Assembly: GCA_000722615.1 (NCBI GenBank)
Contig: JOKI01000004.1
Location: 1 to 64,000 of the forward strand
Source of the DNA: Pseudorhizobium pelagicum
Lineage (GTDB): Bacteria; Pseudomonadota; Alphaproteobacteria; Rhizobiales; Rhizobiaceae
Length of the DNA: 64,000 bases
Direction: 5' to 3'
The stretch's first letter is position 1. Each line of letters begins with the position of its first letter. The translations under genes were made by a program, and so were the position numbers. The notes beneath the pieces were generated by a model. The model did not search any database. It saw only the letters and a list, made by a program, of their open reading frames with translations, and was not told where the DNA came from. Below are positions 8,036 through 17,334 of this stretch, in pieces.

Positions 8036-8562
8036 CGACTGTTCCTGTCTCGATCGTCGTTGCGGTAGCGGACGATGGCGTCATCGGCCGCGAGGGCGGT
8101 ATGCCCTGGAAGCTCTCCACCGACCTGAAGCGCTTCAAGGCCCTGACCATCGGCAAGCCCGTGATCGTCGGGCGAAAGACGCTGGAATCCTTCGGCGGCA
8201 AGGCTCTGCCGGGCAGGCCGCATATCGTGGTCACCCGCAGTGCCGACTTCGTGCTCGACGGTGCGGTGACGGCTTCCTCGGTACAGGAGGCCCTGGAGAT
8301 CGCGCAGCGCATTGCTGCGGAGACAGGGGCCACAGAGGTCTGCGTCATCGGTGGCGGTGAGATCTACAAGCAGGCGCTTGATGCGACGGATGTGCTGTAT
8401 GTGACGCATGTCGAGACCACGATCGGCGATGGGGACACCTTCTTCCCGGACATCGACCCGGACGTCTTCGAGAAGCGGGAAGAAACGGCGCATCCATCCG
8501 GCGAAAGGGACAGTTATCCCACGCGATTTGCCGTTTACGTCCGCCGCCCCGCGACAAACTGA
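8032..8562 (+). CDS. folA: Dihydrofolate reductase
   Basis: Reduces dihydrofolate to tetrahydrofolate with NADPH, recycling the cofactor spent by ThyA. The 176-aa protein shows the DHFR signature ([18 protein letters not shown]), with W26 and the acidic active-site residue D31. It also has the NADPH-binding [12 protein letters not shown] and [12 protein letters not shown] stretches. The ATG at 8032 overlaps the thyA stop by four bases. A 132-bp gap with a candidate promoter separates it from hflK. Confidence 0.96.
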   Translation: MTTVPVSIVVAVADDGVIGREGGMPWKLSTDLKRFKALTIGKPVIVGRKTLESFGGKALPGRPHIVVTRSADFVLDGAVTASSVQEALEIAQRIAAETGATEVCVIGGGEIYKQALDATDVLYVTHVETTIGDGDTFFPDIDPDVFEKREETAHPSGERDSYPTRFAVYVRRPATN

Positions 8563-8602
8563 AACATTTCGTTACCAAACGCCCGGAACTTCCGGAACCG
8601 GC

Positions 8603-8631
8603 GTTGAAAGGGTCTCCCCGGCTCCCTATAA
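8603..8631 (+). promoter_or_regulatory. Candidate heat-shock (RpoH-type) promoter for hflK
   Basis: GTTGAAA (8603-8609) and CCTATAA (8625-8631) resemble the CTTGAA ... CCTATAT pattern known for alphaproteobacterial RpoH promoters; TTGAAA and CTATAA are 16 bp apart. It lies about 65 bp before the hflK ATG. The boxes also fit a housekeeping promoter in part, so the sigma factor is an inference. Confidence 0.4.
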
Positions 8632-8694
8632 CGAGACCATACAGGCGGGGAGGCATTGCTTCCGTGCGGTGGGAGAGCAAACAAAGAGGTTTTA

Positions 8695-9807
8695 ATGCCC
8701 TGGAGCAATCAGAATGGCGGCGGCGGTCCTTGGGGCGGCGGCGGCGGTGGTGGAAACAACCAAGGCCCCTGGGGCAACGGTCCTAACCGCCCGCGTGGCG
8801 GTGGCGGCGGCGGCAATGGCGGCCCACCCGATCTCGAAGACATCATACGGCGCAGCCAGGATCGGCTGCGCAGCATCGTGCCCGGCGGCTTCAACGGGGG
8901 CGCCGTCGTCATCATCGTGCTGGTGGTGGTCGCATTCCTGGCGATCCAGTCCGTCTATACGGTGCAGCCGGACGAGCGCGGCGTCGAGCTTCGCTTCGGT
9001 CAGCCGAAGGAAGAAATTTCGATGCCTGGCCTGCACTTCCACTTCTGGCCGTTCGAAACGGTGGAGATCGTGAAGGTCACCGAGCAGCAGCAGAACATCG
9101 GGGCGGCCGGCAGTGCCCAGTCCTCCGCAGGCCTGATGCTCTCCGGCGACCAGAACATCGTCAACGTTCAGTTCTCGGTGCTCTATACGGTCAACGAACC
9201 AAAGGATTACCTGTTCAACCTGGAAAATCCGGCCGGCACCCTGCAGCAGGTGGCCGAAAGTGCGATGCGTGAAGTGGTCGGTCGCCGTCCGGCTCAGGAC
9301 GTCTTCCGCGACAATCGCGAGGAGATCTCCACGGAAGTGCGCGCCATCATCCAGGGCACCATGGACACCTACGGCTCCGGCATTGCCATCAACGCGGTTC
9401 CGATCGAGGACGCGGCGCCGCCGCGCGAGGTTGCCGACGCGTTCGAAGAGGTGCAGCGCGCCGAGCAGGACGAAGATCGCTTCGTCGAAGAGGCCAACCA
9501 GTACGCCAACCAGCGGCTCGGTCAGGCCCGAGGCCAGGCGGCCCAGATCCGCGAAGAGGCGGCAGCCTACAAGGATCAGGTCGTCAACGAGGCACAGGGT
9601 GAAGCGCAGCGCTTCATTTCGATCTACGATGAATACCAGACGGCTCCGGACGTGACGCGTCAGCGCATCTTCCTGGAGACCATGGAGGCAGTCCTGAAGA
9701 ATTCCGAGAAGATCATTGTTGAGGGCGGACAGGGCGTCGTGCCTTATCTCCCGCTCAACGAGATCAACAGAACAGCCGGTCAGCGGCAGCAGGGAGGCAC
9801 CCAATGA
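8695..9807 (+). CDS. hflK: FtsH modulator subunit HflK
   Basis: SPFH/prohibitin-family membrane protein (370 aa) that, with HflC, surrounds and modulates the FtsH protease. A Gly/Asn/Pro-rich cytoplasmic N-terminus (about 1-45) precedes a single membrane segment (about 70-87). The SPFH/Band 7 domain starts with the family stretch VQPDERGVELRFGQ, and a long Glu/Gln/Ala-rich helical region follows (about 240-320). The ATG at 8695 has AGAGG upstream; an in-frame start 39 nt earlier lacks support. The stop overlaps the hflC start (ATGA). Confidence 0.95.
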   Translation: MPWSNQNGGGGPWGGGGGGGNNQGPWGNGPNRPRGGGGGGNGGPPDLEDIIRRSQDRLRSIVPGGFNGGAVVIIVLVVVAFLAIQSVYTVQPDERGVELRFGQPKEEISMPGLHFHFWPFETVEIVKVTEQQQNIGAAGSAQSSAGLMLSGDQNIVNVQFSVLYTVNEPKDYLFNLENPAGTLQQVAESAMREVVGRRPAQDVFRDNREEISTEVRAIIQGTMDTYGSGIAINAVPIEDAAPPREVADAFEEVQRAEQDEDRFVEEANQYANQRLGQARGQAAQIREEAAAYKDQVVNEAQGEAQRFISIYDEYQTAPDVTRQRIFLETMEAVLKNSEKIIVEGGQGVVPYLPLNEINRTAGQRQQGGTQ

Positions 9808-10814
9808 GCTCTCGTCTCCCAGCTATCCTTATCGGCATCGCGGTCGTTCTCTTCCTGATCTATTCGTCGGTCTTCGTCGTCAACGAGCGCGAGCAGGCGG
9901 TGGTCGTTCGCTTCGGTGAAATCCAGGACGTGAAGAGCGAGCCGGGTCTCTACTTCAAGCTGCCGTTCGCATTCATGGATGCCGATCGGGTGCAGTATGT
10001 CGAAGATCGCGCGCTTCGCTTCGATCTGAACGACATCCGCGTTCAGGTCCGCGGTGGTGCGTTCTATGAAGTCGACGCTTTCGTCGTCTACGAGATCAGC
10101 AATCCCCGCCTGTTCCGCCAGACGGTCTCCGGCGACCGCGAGGCTGCCGAGTCGCGGCTGCGTACCCGTCTCGATGCGGCCCTGCGCCGTGTCTACGGTC
10201 TGCGCGATTTCAGCGCGGCTCTTTCCGAAGAGCGTTCGCAGATGATGCAGGAAGTGGGCGAACAGCTTCGTGACGCCGGCGAATCGCTCGGCATCACGGT
10301 GCGCGACGTGCGCATCAGCCGGACCGATCTGACGCAGGAGGTCTCGCAGCAGACCTTCGAGCGGATGAAGGCCGAGCGCCTTGCGGAGGCGGAATTGATC
10401 CGTGCCCGCGGTAACGAGCTCGGCCAGACCCGCCGCGCCGTCGCCGACCGCCAAGTCGTCGAGATCGTCTCGGCAGCGCAGCGTGACTCGGAGATCATCC
10501 GAGGCGAGGGCGATGCCGAGCGGACGCAGATCTTCGGCGAGGCCTTCGGGCGGGATCCCGAGTTCTTCGACTTCTACCGGTCGATGACCGCCTACGTCGA
10601 ATCGCTGGTGGATACCGGCACGACGCTGGTCCTGTCGCCCGATTCGGCGTTCTTCAAGTTCCTGAACAATCCGGACGTGGAAGCAGGGTCTGCCGCCACG
10701 CGGGCCCGGAACGCGGCACCGGCGCCAGCCGGGGCGCTTCCCGCCGCTCCGCCTCCGGCCACTCCGGAAGCATCCGTACCGGCGACGCCGGCAGCACCGG
10801 GCACCGGCGGCTAA
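9804..10814 (+). CDS. hflC: FtsH modulator subunit HflC
   Basis: Partner of HflK (336 aa). An N-terminal signal anchor (about residues 5-24) is followed by the SPFH domain opening VVNEREQAVVVRFGEI, then a helical stalk with the family motif ERMKAERLAEAE. The last 50 residues are an Ala/Pro-rich tail that is longer than in enteric HflC. The gene overlaps hflK by four bases and ends just before a strong terminator. The DegP-like protease gene follows, a layout I recall from many alphaproteobacteria. Confidence 0.95.
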   Translation: MSSRLPAILIGIAVVLFLIYSSVFVVNEREQAVVVRFGEIQDVKSEPGLYFKLPFAFMDADRVQYVEDRALRFDLNDIRVQVRGGAFYEVDAFVVYEISNPRLFRQTVSGDREAAESRLRTRLDAALRRVYGLRDFSAALSEERSQMMQEVGEQLRDAGESLGITVRDVRISRTDLTQEVSQQTFERMKAERLAEAELIRARGNELGQTRRAVADRQVVEIVSAAQRDSEIIRGEGDAERTQIFGEAFGRDPEFFDFYRSMTAYVESLVDTGTTLVLSPDSAFFKFLNNPDVEAGSAATRARNAAPAPAGALPAAPPPATPEASVPATPAAPGTGG

Positions 10815-10821
10815 GATCCAG

Positions 10822-10850
10822 AGAGGCGGCTTCGGCCGCCTCTTCCTTTT
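10822..10850 (+). terminator. Terminator after hflKC
   Basis: A 9-bp perfect stem (AGAGGCGGC / GCCGCCTCT) closed by a TTCG tetraloop (10831-10834), followed by TCCTTTT. It starts 7 nt after the hflC stop codon. Confidence 0.85.
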
Positions 10851-10998
10851 CAAGCGTGCCCGTTGCAGTCAGTCTCTGCACATTTCTCACGAAAAGGTAA
10901 TTTCGCCGGTCTTCATTCCGCCCTATGTTGCGGCGACAGTCCGCGCGAGTAAAACGGTGCGGCCGCCCGAGTTCGGGCATGCTCTACAGGGAGGCCAA

Positions 10999-12711
10999 AT
11001 GGCTCAGTCGGTTCTATCGTCCTTGAAACGGTCCGTCGCGGTTTTGGCCATTGTTTCCCTGGCCGCGAGTGCCGCGGCGCAAACGCCGGCGCCACCCGCG
11101 CCATCGGCAGAACCGGCCCCTCCGATCGCACCTGCACCCCCGCCGCCTGGCGCCCCTCCGTCCGGCGAGACGGTCCAGCCTCCGGCGGCCGGGGACGGCG
11201 TTCAGCCGGATGCCATGCTGCCGGCGCCCCCCACCGCGACACCGACCGTCAACATCCAGCCATCGCCCGGTCCCGTGACCGGCGGTCCGGCCTCGATCGC
11301 AGACCTGTCGGAAGGACTGCTGGACGCGGTCGTCAACATCTCGACGTCGCAGAGCGTCGACAACCGCGGCGCCGGACCGCAATCGCCGCAGGTCCCGGAT
11401 GGCGCTCCCTTCGAGGAGTTCTTCGACGACTTCTTCGACGGGGAGGGTGGTGAAGGCGACGAGGGCGGCGGCCAGAAGGTCAATTCGCTCGGCTCCGGCT
11501 TCGTCATCGACCCTTCCGGCTACGTGGTCACCAACAACCACGTCATCGAGGATGCCGACGACATCGAAGTCGTCTTCCCGAACGGCAACAAGCTGAAGGC
11601 GACGCTCGTCGGCACGGACCCGAAGACCGACCTTTCGGTTCTGAAGGTCGAGCCGAAGGCGCCCCTGACGTCGGTCCGCTTCGGCGATTCGCGGCAGATG
11701 CGCATCGGCGACTGGGTGATGGCGATCGGCAATCCGTTCGGCCTCGGCGGCTCGGTGACGCTCGGCATCATTTCTGCGCGCGGCCGCAACATCAACGCCG
11801 GCCCCTACGACAATTTCATCCAGACCGACGCTGCCATCAACAAGGGCAACTCCGGCGGGCCGCTTTTCAACATGCGCGGCGAGGTCATCGGCATCAACAC
11901 GGCGATCATCTCGCCGTCGGGCGGATCGATCGGCATCGGCTTTGCGGTGCCGACGGAGCTTGCGGAAAACATCGTCAACCAGCTGATCGAGTTCGGCGAG
12001 ACCCGGCGCGGCTGGCTCGGCGTGCGGATCCAGCCGGTCACCGACGAGGTTGCCGAAAGCCTCGGCCTCGACCGGGCTCGCGGGGCGCTGGTGTCGGGTG
12101 TCGTCGAGGGCGGCCCGATCCAGAATGACGCCATCCGCGCCGGCGACGTCATTCTGACGTTCGACGGCCGGCCGGTGGGCGAAATGCGCGACCTGCCGCG
12201 GGTGGTCGCCGAAAGCCCGGTCGGCAAGGAGGTCGACGTCGTGGTCCTGCGCGACGGCAAGGAAGAGACCGTCCAGGTGACGCTCGGCCGGCTGGAGGAC
12301 AGCGGCGAAGAGGTGGCCCAGACGGACGAAGAATCTGTCGTCCCGGACGACAGCGATCCGGCGCCTGACAGTGGCGCTCCCGACGACCAGAGCAGCGAGG
12401 AGCCCGGCGAGCCGGTCGAGATTCTCGGCATGACGGTGGCTGCACTCGACGAAGAGCAGCGCCAGGCCTTCGGCATTGCGGAAAGCGTCGAGGGTGTCGT
12501 CGTCACCGCTGTTGCACCCGGATCGGCAGCGGCCGAGAAGGGCATGAAGGCGGGTGACGTGATCGTAGAGGTCGGCCAGGACTTCGTGGATGCGCCGGCG
12601 ACCGTCAGCGAACGGGTGGATGCGCTGAAGGCCGAAGGTCGGCGCAATGCCCACATGATGATCGCCGGCCCGGACGGCGCATTGCGCTTCGTGGCGATCC
12701 CGGTCGAGTAG
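10999..12711 (+). CDS. DegP/HtrA-like periplasmic serine endopeptidase (Do family)
   Basis: Periplasmic protease/chaperone of misfolded envelope proteins (570 aa from the ATG at 10999, which has GGGAGG upstream). A signal peptide ends near ASAAAQ (about residue 27), followed by a long Pro/Ala-rich linker to about residue 90. The trypsin-like domain has the triad H181 (VVTNNHV), D211 (KTDLS) and S285 (GNSGGP). Two PDZ domains follow (about 330-430 and 475-565), separated by an acidic, Ser/Asp/Pro-rich linker. The Pro-rich N-terminus and the acidic linker are additions compared with E. coli DegP. It lies directly downstream of the hflKC terminator, so it has its own promoter. Confidence 0.94.
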   Translation: MAQSVLSSLKRSVAVLAIVSLAASAAAQTPAPPAPSAEPAPPIAPAPPPPGAPPSGETVQPPAAGDGVQPDAMLPAPPTATPTVNIQPSPGPVTGGPASIADLSEGLLDAVVNISTSQSVDNRGAGPQSPQVPDGAPFEEFFDDFFDGEGGEGDEGGGQKVNSLGSGFVIDPSGYVVTNNHVIEDADDIEVVFPNGNKLKATLVGTDPKTDLSVLKVEPKAPLTSVRFGDSRQMRIGDWVMAIGNPFGLGGSVTLGIISARGRNINAGPYDNFIQTDAAINKGNSGGPLFNMRGEVIGINTAIISPSGGSIGIGFAVPTELAENIVNQLIEFGETRRGWLGVRIQPVTDEVAESLGLDRARGALVSGVVEGGPIQNDAIRAGDVILTFDGRPVGEMRDLPRVVAESPVGKEVDVVVLRDGKEETVQVTLGRLEDSGEEVAQTDEESVVPDDSDPAPDSGAPDDQSSEEPGEPVEILGMTVAALDEEQRQAFGIAESVEGVVVTAVAPGSAAAEKGMKAGDVIVEVGQDFVDAPATVSERVDALKAEGRRNAHMMIAGPDGALRFVAIPVE

Positions 12712-12714
12712 AGG

Positions 12715-13293
12715 TCAGGCGGGCTTCATAGCGTCTGACACGGCCGCATAGACGACGTGGCGCCTGAGCTGCGGATGGCTGTCGGGGACCCGCGGATGGT
12801 CGAAATCCATCTGCGGGCAGCGGCTCATGCCGATGCGCTCCATTACACCGGTGGAGCGGTGGTTGGCCGCCACCGCGAAGGCGAGCACGGCGGCCATGCG
12901 TTTTTCCACAAAAGCAAAGTCGAGCAGTGCGCGGGCCGCCTCCGTGACGTAGCCGTGGCCCCAGAAGCGGGTGGCGAGACGCCAGCCGATCTCTACCGTT
13001 TCGACCGGGAAGATGTCCGGCAGGTTTGCCAGCGACAGGCCACAGAAGCCGATCGGCTCTGCCGTCGCCTTCAGCTCCAGCGCATAGAAACCCAACCCTG
13101 TATCCTGGATCGAGCCGTTGACCTTGTCGAGAAGGGCGTCCGCCTCCTCGTGGCTGCGGCGGAAGGCGAAGAATTCCATCACCTTGGCATCGGCGTTGAT
13201 CTCGCGGAAGAGGTTGCGGTCCGTCTCGATCCAGCTGCGGACGAGCAGGCGGTCCGTCTCCAGGATGATCGCGGGCCGGCCGGCGAGGTTCAT
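12715..13293 (-). CDS. GNAT family N-acetyltransferase (RimJ/RimL-like)
   Basis: A 192-aa acetyl-CoA-dependent acetyltransferase of the RimJ/RimL-like GNAT group. It opens with the typical LETDRLLVRSW stretch. A central strand-helix follows (VEIGWRLATRFWGHGYVTEA, about 117-136) in which the GHGYVTEA segment is the acetyl-CoA pyrophosphate loop, and later VMERIGM. The acceptor substrate is unknown. Its start overlaps the serB stop (ATGA on the minus strand), so it is the downstream gene of a serB operon. It ends 3 bp from the DegP-like gene, convergently. Confidence 0.88.
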   Translation of the reverse strand: MNLAGRPAIILETDRLLVRSWIETDRNLFREINADAKVMEFFAFRRSHEEADALLDKVNGSIQDTGLGFYALELKATAEPIGFCGLSLANLPDIFPVETVEIGWRLATRFWGHGYVTEAARALLDFAFVEKRMAAVLAFAVAANHRSTGVMERIGMSRCPQMDFDHPRVPDSHPQLRRHVVYAAVSDAMKPA

Positions 13294-14180
13294 GGGGTGA
13301 CGAAGTCCGATTTGCGGTAGCCCTGAAGGTAGAGGAGGGCCGTCAGGTCGCCGTGGTCGATCCGCACGCGGGCCTCGGCCGCCACCGCGGGCTTGGCGTG
13401 CAGAGCAACACCCGTGCCGGCGAGCTTGATCATGCCGAGATCATTGGCGCCATCGCCGACGGCAATCACGTCGTCCGAGGCAATGCCGAGCTTTGCGCAG
13501 ATGTCGACGACCGCATCGACCTTGGCCTGCTTGCCGAGGATGGGCTCGGCGACCTCGCCGGTGAGGATGCCGTCTTCGGCCAGGAGAATGTTGGCGCGGT
13601 TCTCGTCGAAGCCGAGACGGGCGGCGATCGGATTGGTGAAGACGGTGAAGCCGCCGGAGACGAGGGCGGTGTAGAAGCCCTTCGCCTTCATGGTGGCCAC
13701 CAGTTCGGGGCCGCCGGAGGTGAGCGTGATGCGCTTGGCTATCACGTCATCGACCACGGACAAGGGCAGGCCCTTCAGGAGCGCGACGCGTTCGCGAAGG
13801 GCAGGCTCGAAGGCGATCTCGCCGTTCATGGCACGCGCGGTGATGGTCGCCACCCGGTCCTTGAGGCCGACGACGTCGGCGAGTTCGTCGATGCATTCCT
13901 GACCGATCATGGTGGAATCCATATCGGCGATCAGGAATTTCTTGCGACGGGTGTCGGCGTCCTGGATGACGAGATCGACGGGCAGGCCGAGGGTGGCGGC
14001 GCGCAATGCGACCTCCGCCGCGGCAAGGTCGGCGCCGTCGCGCAGCACGATGTCGCAGGCGATGCCATCGGCCAGCCAATAGAGACCGCTCGCCTCGACG
14101 GCTGCCGCGGCGGCTTCTCCGACCGACGACGCGAGGACAGGGTTTGACGGATGGGCGATGAGCGTGGCAACGAAAGCCAT
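13290..14180 (-). CDS. serB: Phosphoserine phosphatase
   Basis: Last step of serine synthesis: hydrolyses phosphoserine. HAD-superfamily enzyme, 296 aa from the ATG at 14180. An N-terminal regulatory-type domain (about 1-75) precedes motif I DMDSTM, with nucleophile D86 and acid D88. Motif II is ALVSGGFTVF, and the metal-binding motif is GDGANDLGM. A longer upstream frame (to 14612) is antisense to miaA and is not credible. Its start codon is directly back-to-back with the start codon assigned to miaA (CATATG at 14178-14183). A GNAT gene is coupled downstream. Confidence 0.95.
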   Translation of the reverse strand: MAFVATLIAHPSNPVLASSVGEAAAAAVEASGLYWLADGIACDIVLRDGADLAAAEVALRAATLGLPVDLVIQDADTRRKKFLIADMDSTMIGQECIDELADVVGLKDRVATITARAMNGEIAFEPALRERVALLKGLPLSVVDDVIAKRITLTSGGPELVATMKAKGFYTALVSGGFTVFTNPIAARLGFDENRANILLAEDGILTGEVAEPILGKQAKVDAVVDICAKLGIASDDVIAVGDGANDLGMIKLAGTGVALHAKPAVAAEARVRIDHGDLTALLYLQGYRKSDFVTP

Positions 14181-15095
14181 ATGAGCGACCTTGCAAAACA
14201 ATATGATGCGATCCTGATAACGGGACCGACCGCCAGCGGCAAGTCGGCACTGGCGCTGCGGCTTGCGCGAGAGAGCGGCGGTGCCGTGATCAACGCCGAC
14301 AGCATGCAGGTTTACGACACGCTGCGGGTACTGACGGCGCGTCCCTCGGACGAGGAGATGGCGGGCGTGCCGCATCATCTCTACGGCACGGTGGCGGCGA
14401 CCCGGGCCTATTCCACGGGGGAATGGCTGCGCGACGTAGCGGCACTTCTGCCGCGGCTGCGGGCGGAAGAGCGGCTGCCGATCTTCGTCGGCGGAACCGG
14501 GCTCTACTTCAAGGCTCTCACCGGCGGGTTGTCCGACATGCCGGAGATCCCCGCCGACGTCCGCCTTCGGCTGCGCGCGCGCCTGAAGGACGAGGGACCG
14601 GAGGCATTGCACCAGGAGCTTTCAGGTCGCGACCGGGCCATGGCGGCGGTGCTGGAGCCGATGGACGGGCAGAGGATCATCCGTGCGCTGGAGGTGCTGG
14701 AGGTGACCGGGAAATCCATCGCGGACTTCCAGGAGAAGCGCGGCCCGATGATCGTCGATCCGGAGCGCGCCCTGAAAATCGTGGTGCTGCCGGACCGTGC
14801 CGTCCTGCGGGAGCGGATCGACAGGCGGTTCGGAGAGATGTTCGAAGCGGGTGCCGTGGACGAGGTGAGGGCGCTGCTGGCGCTGCACCCGGATCCGGAC
14901 GTGCCGGCGATGAGGGCGATCGGCGTGGCGCAGATCGCCGACATGCTGGAAGGCAGGATGAGCGCGCAGGATGTCGTCGAACGGTCATCGGCGCTCACCC
15001 GCCAATATGCCAAGCGGCAGATGACGTGGTTTCGCAACCAGATGGGCGAGAGCTGGAAGAGGATCGACCCTGCCGATCCTCAGTCCTTGTCGTAA
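14181..15095 (+). CDS. miaA: tRNA dimethylallyltransferase
   Basis: Adds a dimethylallyl group to A37 of tRNAs that read UNN codons. The 304-aa protein begins with the P-loop GPTASGKS (15-22). It contains the DSMQVYD stretch, the catalytic GGTGLYFKAL, and the anticodon-contact region ending in TRQYAKRQMTWFRNQ. The ATG at 14181 abuts the divergent serB start; an ATG at 14151, inside serB, would add 10 residues. No clear SD is seen. The 3' end overlaps the convergent HerA-like gene by 16 bp. Confidence 0.95.
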   Translation: MSDLAKQYDAILITGPTASGKSALALRLARESGGAVINADSMQVYDTLRVLTARPSDEEMAGVPHHLYGTVAATRAYSTGEWLRDVAALLPRLRAEERLPIFVGGTGLYFKALTGGLSDMPEIPADVRLRLRARLKDEGPEALHQELSGRDRAMAAVLEPMDGQRIIRALEVLEVTGKSIADFQEKRGPMIVDPERALKIVVLPDRAVLRERIDRRFGEMFEAGAVDEVRALLALHPDPDVPAMRAIGVAQIADMLEGRMSAQDVVERSSALTRQYAKRQMTWFRNQMGESWKRIDPADPQSLS

Positions 15096-17170
15096 AGGCC
15101 GCTGAGCGGCTTCCTCAGGAGACTGTCGCGTAGCGATCCCTCGCGCCGCGGGGGCTGGGGCGGCCGCGGGCCGCTCTCGCCGCCGAACGGCCTGTAGCTG
15201 CTCTGCGTCCGGTCCGGGAGCTCCTCGCCGGGCAGGCTTGCGGCCGGACGATCGAACCGCGGAGCCGGACGTGGAAGAGGGGCTGGCGTCCGCGCCTGCG
15301 GCAGCATGTCGGGCCGATAGGGTTCCGGGCTTGCTCCCGTCTCCGAAGGCGGTCGACGGCGCTCCTGGGCGCTGTTGACCGTCTGCGCCCAGCGGTCCAG
15401 ATCGGTGCCATCGAAGGATGCGGCCGGCGCTGGCGGCGGCAAGGTGTCCGGGCAATCCTCGCTGTCGTCGTAGCGGTCGAAACTCTGCTTGAAGGCCTGG
15501 ATGTCAGGCCCGTTCACGGAGCGCATGCGCGCCACAACGGTGCGCAGGTCGACCGTGTCGGGGGTGTCTTCCGTCCCCTTGTTGGCGACGCCGTTGGCTT
15601 TCGGCACATATTTCTGCTCGACGCGGGCAAAGCGCATGCGCATGGGCACGGAGATCGCCTCGCCGAAGGCGATCGCCTCGCCGTTGCCGATCGAGGAGAG
15701 GAAGCTGGTCGTGGAAATCGACGAATTGGGGATCGCCGAGCGGATGATGTCCTGATCCCGATCGTTGGAGAGACGCATGGCGAAGATGGTCGAGCACTGC
15801 GAGAGGATCGTCTGGTCGAGTTCTCCCGGACGCTGCGTGATCACCCCGAGCGACACGCCGTACTTGCGGCCTTCCTTGGCAATGCGGGCAATCGCCTGGC
15901 GGGTCGGGAAGAAGCCGCGTTCCGGATCGGCCGGGACATAGCGGTGTGCTTCCTCGCAGACGACCAGCATGTGGATCGCGCCATTGCTCCAGAGCGCCAG
16001 CTCGAAGGCCATGCGGCACAGGATGGAGGCGACCGAATTGACGACTTCGGAGGGAATTCCCGCCAGCTGGAAGGTGGAGATCGGCCTGTCTCCGCCGGGA
16101 ATGCGGAAGATATGCGCGATCGCCTCCATGATCGTGTCCTGGATCGTGTTGTTGGAGAACATGAAGTGATAGCGCGGATCGTTGATCGCCGAGATCACGC
16201 GCATCTTCAGCGTTCGCAGGAGAGGCTTTTCGCCACGTCCCTCGAGGCGGCCGATGCGCTCGTCGATCAGCGCCAGCAGGTCGGCCATACGATAGGGAAC
16301 GGGCGTGTCGGCGGTGATCGAGCTCTTTTCCGTGGCACGGCGCATCAGGGCGGAATCGCCGCCGCGGAAGGCGCGCTTGGCTTCGGGGATGAGGTCCCGG
16401 AGAATGTCGAGCTCTTCGGCGATCGGCGGGCGGCCACGGAAGAGGACTTCCGCGAATTCCTCAAGCTTCATCAGCCAGAAGGGCAGGTCGAGCGTGTCGG
16501 TATCGATGACGACGGCATGCTCGGGAAAGGCTGCCGCAAATTCGTTGTGCGGATCGAGAATCAGGACCCGAAGCTTCGGATCGGATTCGATCGCCTTGTG
16601 CAGCAGCAGCGACACGGCCGTCGACTTGCCGACGCCGGTGGAGCCGACGATGGCGAAATGCTTCGACAGCATGGACGGAATATGGATTGCCGCGTCGATC
16701 GTCTCGTCCTGCGTCAGCTTGCCGATGACGCAGGTATTTTCCTTGCCGGTGTCGTAGATGCGCAAGAGATCGGAGGCGCGGATGCGGTGGGCGACGGCGC
16801 CGAGATAGGGATAGCGCGAGATGCCGCCGGAAAACTCTTCGCGGCCATCGTCGCCGACGCGGACCTCTCCCAGAAGCTCCGCTTCGATCTGGAAGCTGTT
16901 GTCTTCGCCTTCGCCCCAGGTCTTCTTTTCCGTGCTCATCGAATAGGCCAGAGCCACGACCCGGTTGCGGCCGACGTTGATGGAGATGAGCCTGCCGACG
17001 GACCAGAGTTCGGTGAGGTCGGTTTCGCCCAGTTCGGCAGTCGCGGCGATCGTGGCATGGGCGCCATTGCAGGCGACGACGCGTCCCAGCATTCGGTTGC
17101 CGGCACTCTGGGAGTTGCGGCGATCATGTTCCCCAGCGGATACGGAACGGTGCAAATCGTTGTTGAGCAA
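15080..17170 (-). CDS. HerA-like ATP-binding protein (HAS-barrel, DUF87)
   Basis: A 696-aa ATPase of the HerA/FtsK superfamily. An N-terminal beta-rich HAS-barrel (about 27-150) precedes the AAA core: Walker A GSTGVGKST (176-184), Walker B MLVVCEEAH (401-409), and a downstream TQRPGELD. The last 150 residues are a Pro/Arg/Asp-rich, probably disordered tail. HerA normally acts as a hexameric DNA translocase with the nuclease NurA, but no NurA gene is adjacent. The start is TTG at 17170, chosen because GGGAG lies at proper spacing; the first internal ATG (17092) has no SD. The tail overlaps miaA convergently. Confidence 0.85.
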   Translation of the reverse strand: MLNNDLHRSVSAGEHDRRNSQSAGNRMLGRVVACNGAHATIAATAELGETDLTELWSVGRLISINVGRNRVVALAYSMSTEKKTWGEGEDNSFQIEAELLGEVRVGDDGREEFSGGISRYPYLGAVAHRIRASDLLRIYDTGKENTCVIGKLTQDETIDAAIHIPSMLSKHFAIVGSTGVGKSTAVSLLLHKAIESDPKLRVLILDPHNEFAAAFPEHAVVIDTDTLDLPFWLMKLEEFAEVLFRGRPPIAEELDILRDLIPEAKRAFRGGDSALMRRATEKSSITADTPVPYRMADLLALIDERIGRLEGRGEKPLLRTLKMRVISAINDPRYHFMFSNNTIQDTIMEAIAHIFRIPGGDRPISTFQLAGIPSEVVNSVASILCRMAFELALWSNGAIHMLVVCEEAHRYVPADPERGFFPTRQAIARIAKEGRKYGVSLGVITQRPGELDQTILSQCSTIFAMRLSNDRDQDIIRSAIPNSSISTTSFLSSIGNGEAIAFGEAISVPMRMRFARVEQKYVPKANGVANKGTEDTPDTVDLRTVVARMRSVNGPDIQAFKQSFDRYDDSEDCPDTLPPPAPAASFDGTDLDRWAQTVNSAQERRRPPSETGASPEPYRPDMLPQARTPAPLPRPAPRFDRPAASLPGEELPDRTQSSYRPFGGESGPRPPQPPRREGSLRDSLLRKPLSGLYDKD

Positions 17171-17334
17171 AACGTCTCCCGATCATTGGGTGACGGAATG
17201 GTATGTGGGCCAACCGCCGGCATGCAGATTTAATCGGCAACTTAATTCACCTGGCTTAACAAGTAGTTTAGCAAAAGCTGAGACTCGACGGCCGCCGCCG
17301 GGCAACCCGGGCGTAATTTTTAGTGCGTCTCGCG

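Noticed and set aside
14181..14612. N-terminal extension of serB on the minus strand
   Set aside because: Antisense to the miaA P-loop region; SerB family length is met from 14180.
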